Of a stretch of DNA of 6,565 bases, positions 5,962 through 6,565 are shown piece after piece; within the stretch, counting starts at the first letter, position 1; each line of letters starts with the position of its first letter. The translations under genes and the position numbers were made by a program. The stretch covers positions 1 to 6,565 of the forward strand of contig JALQYS010000472.1 in the NCBI GenBank assembly GCA_023254015.1. The letters run 5' to 3'. This stretch comes from Paracoccaceae bacterium (GTDB taxonomy: Bacteria > Pseudomonadota > Alphaproteobacteria > Rhodobacterales > Rhodobacteraceae). A model generated the notes under the pieces. That model did no database searches. It was given only the letters and a program-made list of their open reading frames with translations, and was not told where the DNA came from.

Positions 5962-6426
5962 ATGAAATCGGAGAGTGCCGCCCCATCTGCGACGCGCGAC
6001 GATGTCGAAAGGCTTTACGGGCAGTGCGTTCTGCGGCTGCAAGCCTTCGAGCTGAAACTGAAGGCCATCGTAGCGACGCATCAGGTCTCTGGCACCATCG
6101 ACACCTTTGAGGCCAACCGGGCGAGGCGGAATGCCGAAACGCGGCGCAAGACCATGGGCGCTTTGGTTGGCGAAATGATGGGATCCGTTCTTGTGCCCTT
6201 AGGACAGGAAGCCCCCCCTGACGCGGATGAGGCCGCCACCGGAACCTGTGTCACCATTTCCCGATGGATCGCTCTTCCCGCCGAGGCGTTTTCGCGGATC
6301 GAGGCTGAGCACCGCGATCTGGTCGCCCTGCGCAATTCGCTGGTCCACCATTTTCTTGAGGAACACGACCTCCACACCGAACATAGCTGCCTTGTGGCAG
6401 AGCAAGCCCTCACATCGCTCATTTGA
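5962..6426 (+). CDS. Small HEPN-like protein, probably 3'-truncated by an insertion sequence
   Basis: I do not recognise a named gene. From the ATG at 5962 (weak AAGGG about seven bases upstream) it encodes 154 residues, predicted mostly helical and soluble, with no signal peptide or membrane segment. Helices at about 11-40 and 103-131 flank a charged, Arg-rich stretch (53-62) and a proline-containing linker (79-90). Near the C-terminus RNSLVHHF (124-131) fits the RX4H motif of HEPN domains (Arg124, His129), which in many toxin-antitoxin and defence proteins forms an RNase site. The motif alone does not prove nuclease activity. No nucleotidyltransferase or antitoxin partner is next to it. The coding sequence ends at TGA 6424-6426, the presumed first three bases of the IS3 element, so the original C-terminus is likely missing. 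A GTG start at 5914 would add 16 residues. Confidence 0.6.
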   Translation: MKSESAAPSATRDDVERLYGQCVLRLQAFELKLKAIVATHQVSGTIDTFEANRARRNAETRRKTMGALVGEMMGSVLVPLGQEAPPDADEAATGTCVTISRWIALPAEAFSRIEAEHRDLVALRNSLVHHFLEEHDLHTEHSCLVAEQALTSLI

Positions 6427-6565
6427 CCTGCCCCCCGGAAGTTCCCTCGCCGTGATGTAGAGTCTGCCCAACCTGAAAAGGAGCAGACGTCATGAGAAAA
6501 AGCCGTTTCACCGAAGCGCAGATTATCGGGATGATCAAAGAGCAGGAGGCCGGTTTGCCGACGGC
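6424..6565 (+). mobile_element. Left end of an IS3-family insertion sequence (cut by window end)
   Basis: The sequence starting TGACCTGCCCCCC at 6424 has the TG-initiated, C-rich terminus typical of IS3-family left inverted repeats. It is followed 68 bases in by the orfA start, a normal distance for this family. The right end, the target duplication and orfB are outside the window, so the exact boundary is inferred. Bases just before it (ATT or CATT up to 6423) would be the left copy of a short target duplication. Confidence 0.7.
6492..6565 (+). CDS. IS3-family transposase OrfA, N-terminal fragment
   Basis: The first 24-25 residues, beginning MRKSRFTEAQIIGMIKE, match the start of IS3-family OrfA (MRKSRFTEEQI-type) proteins, where this stretch opens the helix-turn-helix that binds the terminal repeats. 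AAGGAG at 6478-6483 lies eight bases before the ATG. The gene is cut by the window end. In the full element orfA normally overlaps a DDE-domain orfB expressed by -1 frameshifting, which cannot be checked here. The orientation is the same as the HEPN-like gene. Confidence 0.88.
   Translation, partial: MRKSRFTEAQIIGMIKEQEAGLPT

Overview
The window is GC-rich with strongly GC-biased third codon positions. Its gene content (a DmdA-like demethylase, a mde-type methionine-degradation cluster and an IS3-family element) suggests an alphaproteobacterium, most likely of the Rhodobacteraceae (Paracoccus/Rhodobacter/Roseobacter type). That placement is inferred from gene content and codon style, not from a marker gene.

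The core is a divergent regulator/operon unit. On the minus strand three tightly spaced genes run mdeA (methionine gamma-lyase, 5245-4043), a dmdA-like gene (tetrahydrofolate-dependent S-demethylase of the GcvT fold, 4024-2909) and mdeB (homodimeric AceE-type 2-oxo acid dehydrogenase E1, 2867-489). On the plus strand, facing away, lies mdeR (Lrp/AsnC-family regulator, 5356-5814). The set mdeR-mdeA-mdeB is known from Pseudomonas putida, where it degrades L-methionine to methanethiol, ammonia and 2-oxobutyrate and then oxidises the 2-oxobutyrate. What stands out here is the DmdA-like gene between mdeA and mdeB. It suggests that the pathway begins with demethylation of a dimethylsulfonium compound (S-methylmethionine or DMSP are candidates), or that it couples methionine breakdown to the one-carbon pool.

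The roughly 110-base AT-rich gap between mdeA and mdeR holds four copies of the heptamer TGGCATT (two per strand). Two of them form a perfect 21-base palindrome that ends just before the mdeR ribosome binding site. This is the obvious operator candidate for MdeR.

Bases 1-488, beyond the 3' end of mdeB, hold no gene I can support, only several inverted repeats, one of which looks like a plus-strand intrinsic terminator. To the right of mdeR is a short gap with inverted repeats. It is followed by a small HEPN-like gene (5962-6426) whose stop codon coincides with the presumed first three bases of an IS3-family insertion sequence. The start of that element's orfA (from 6492) runs off the window end. 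The HEPN-like gene therefore looks 3'-truncated by the insertion.
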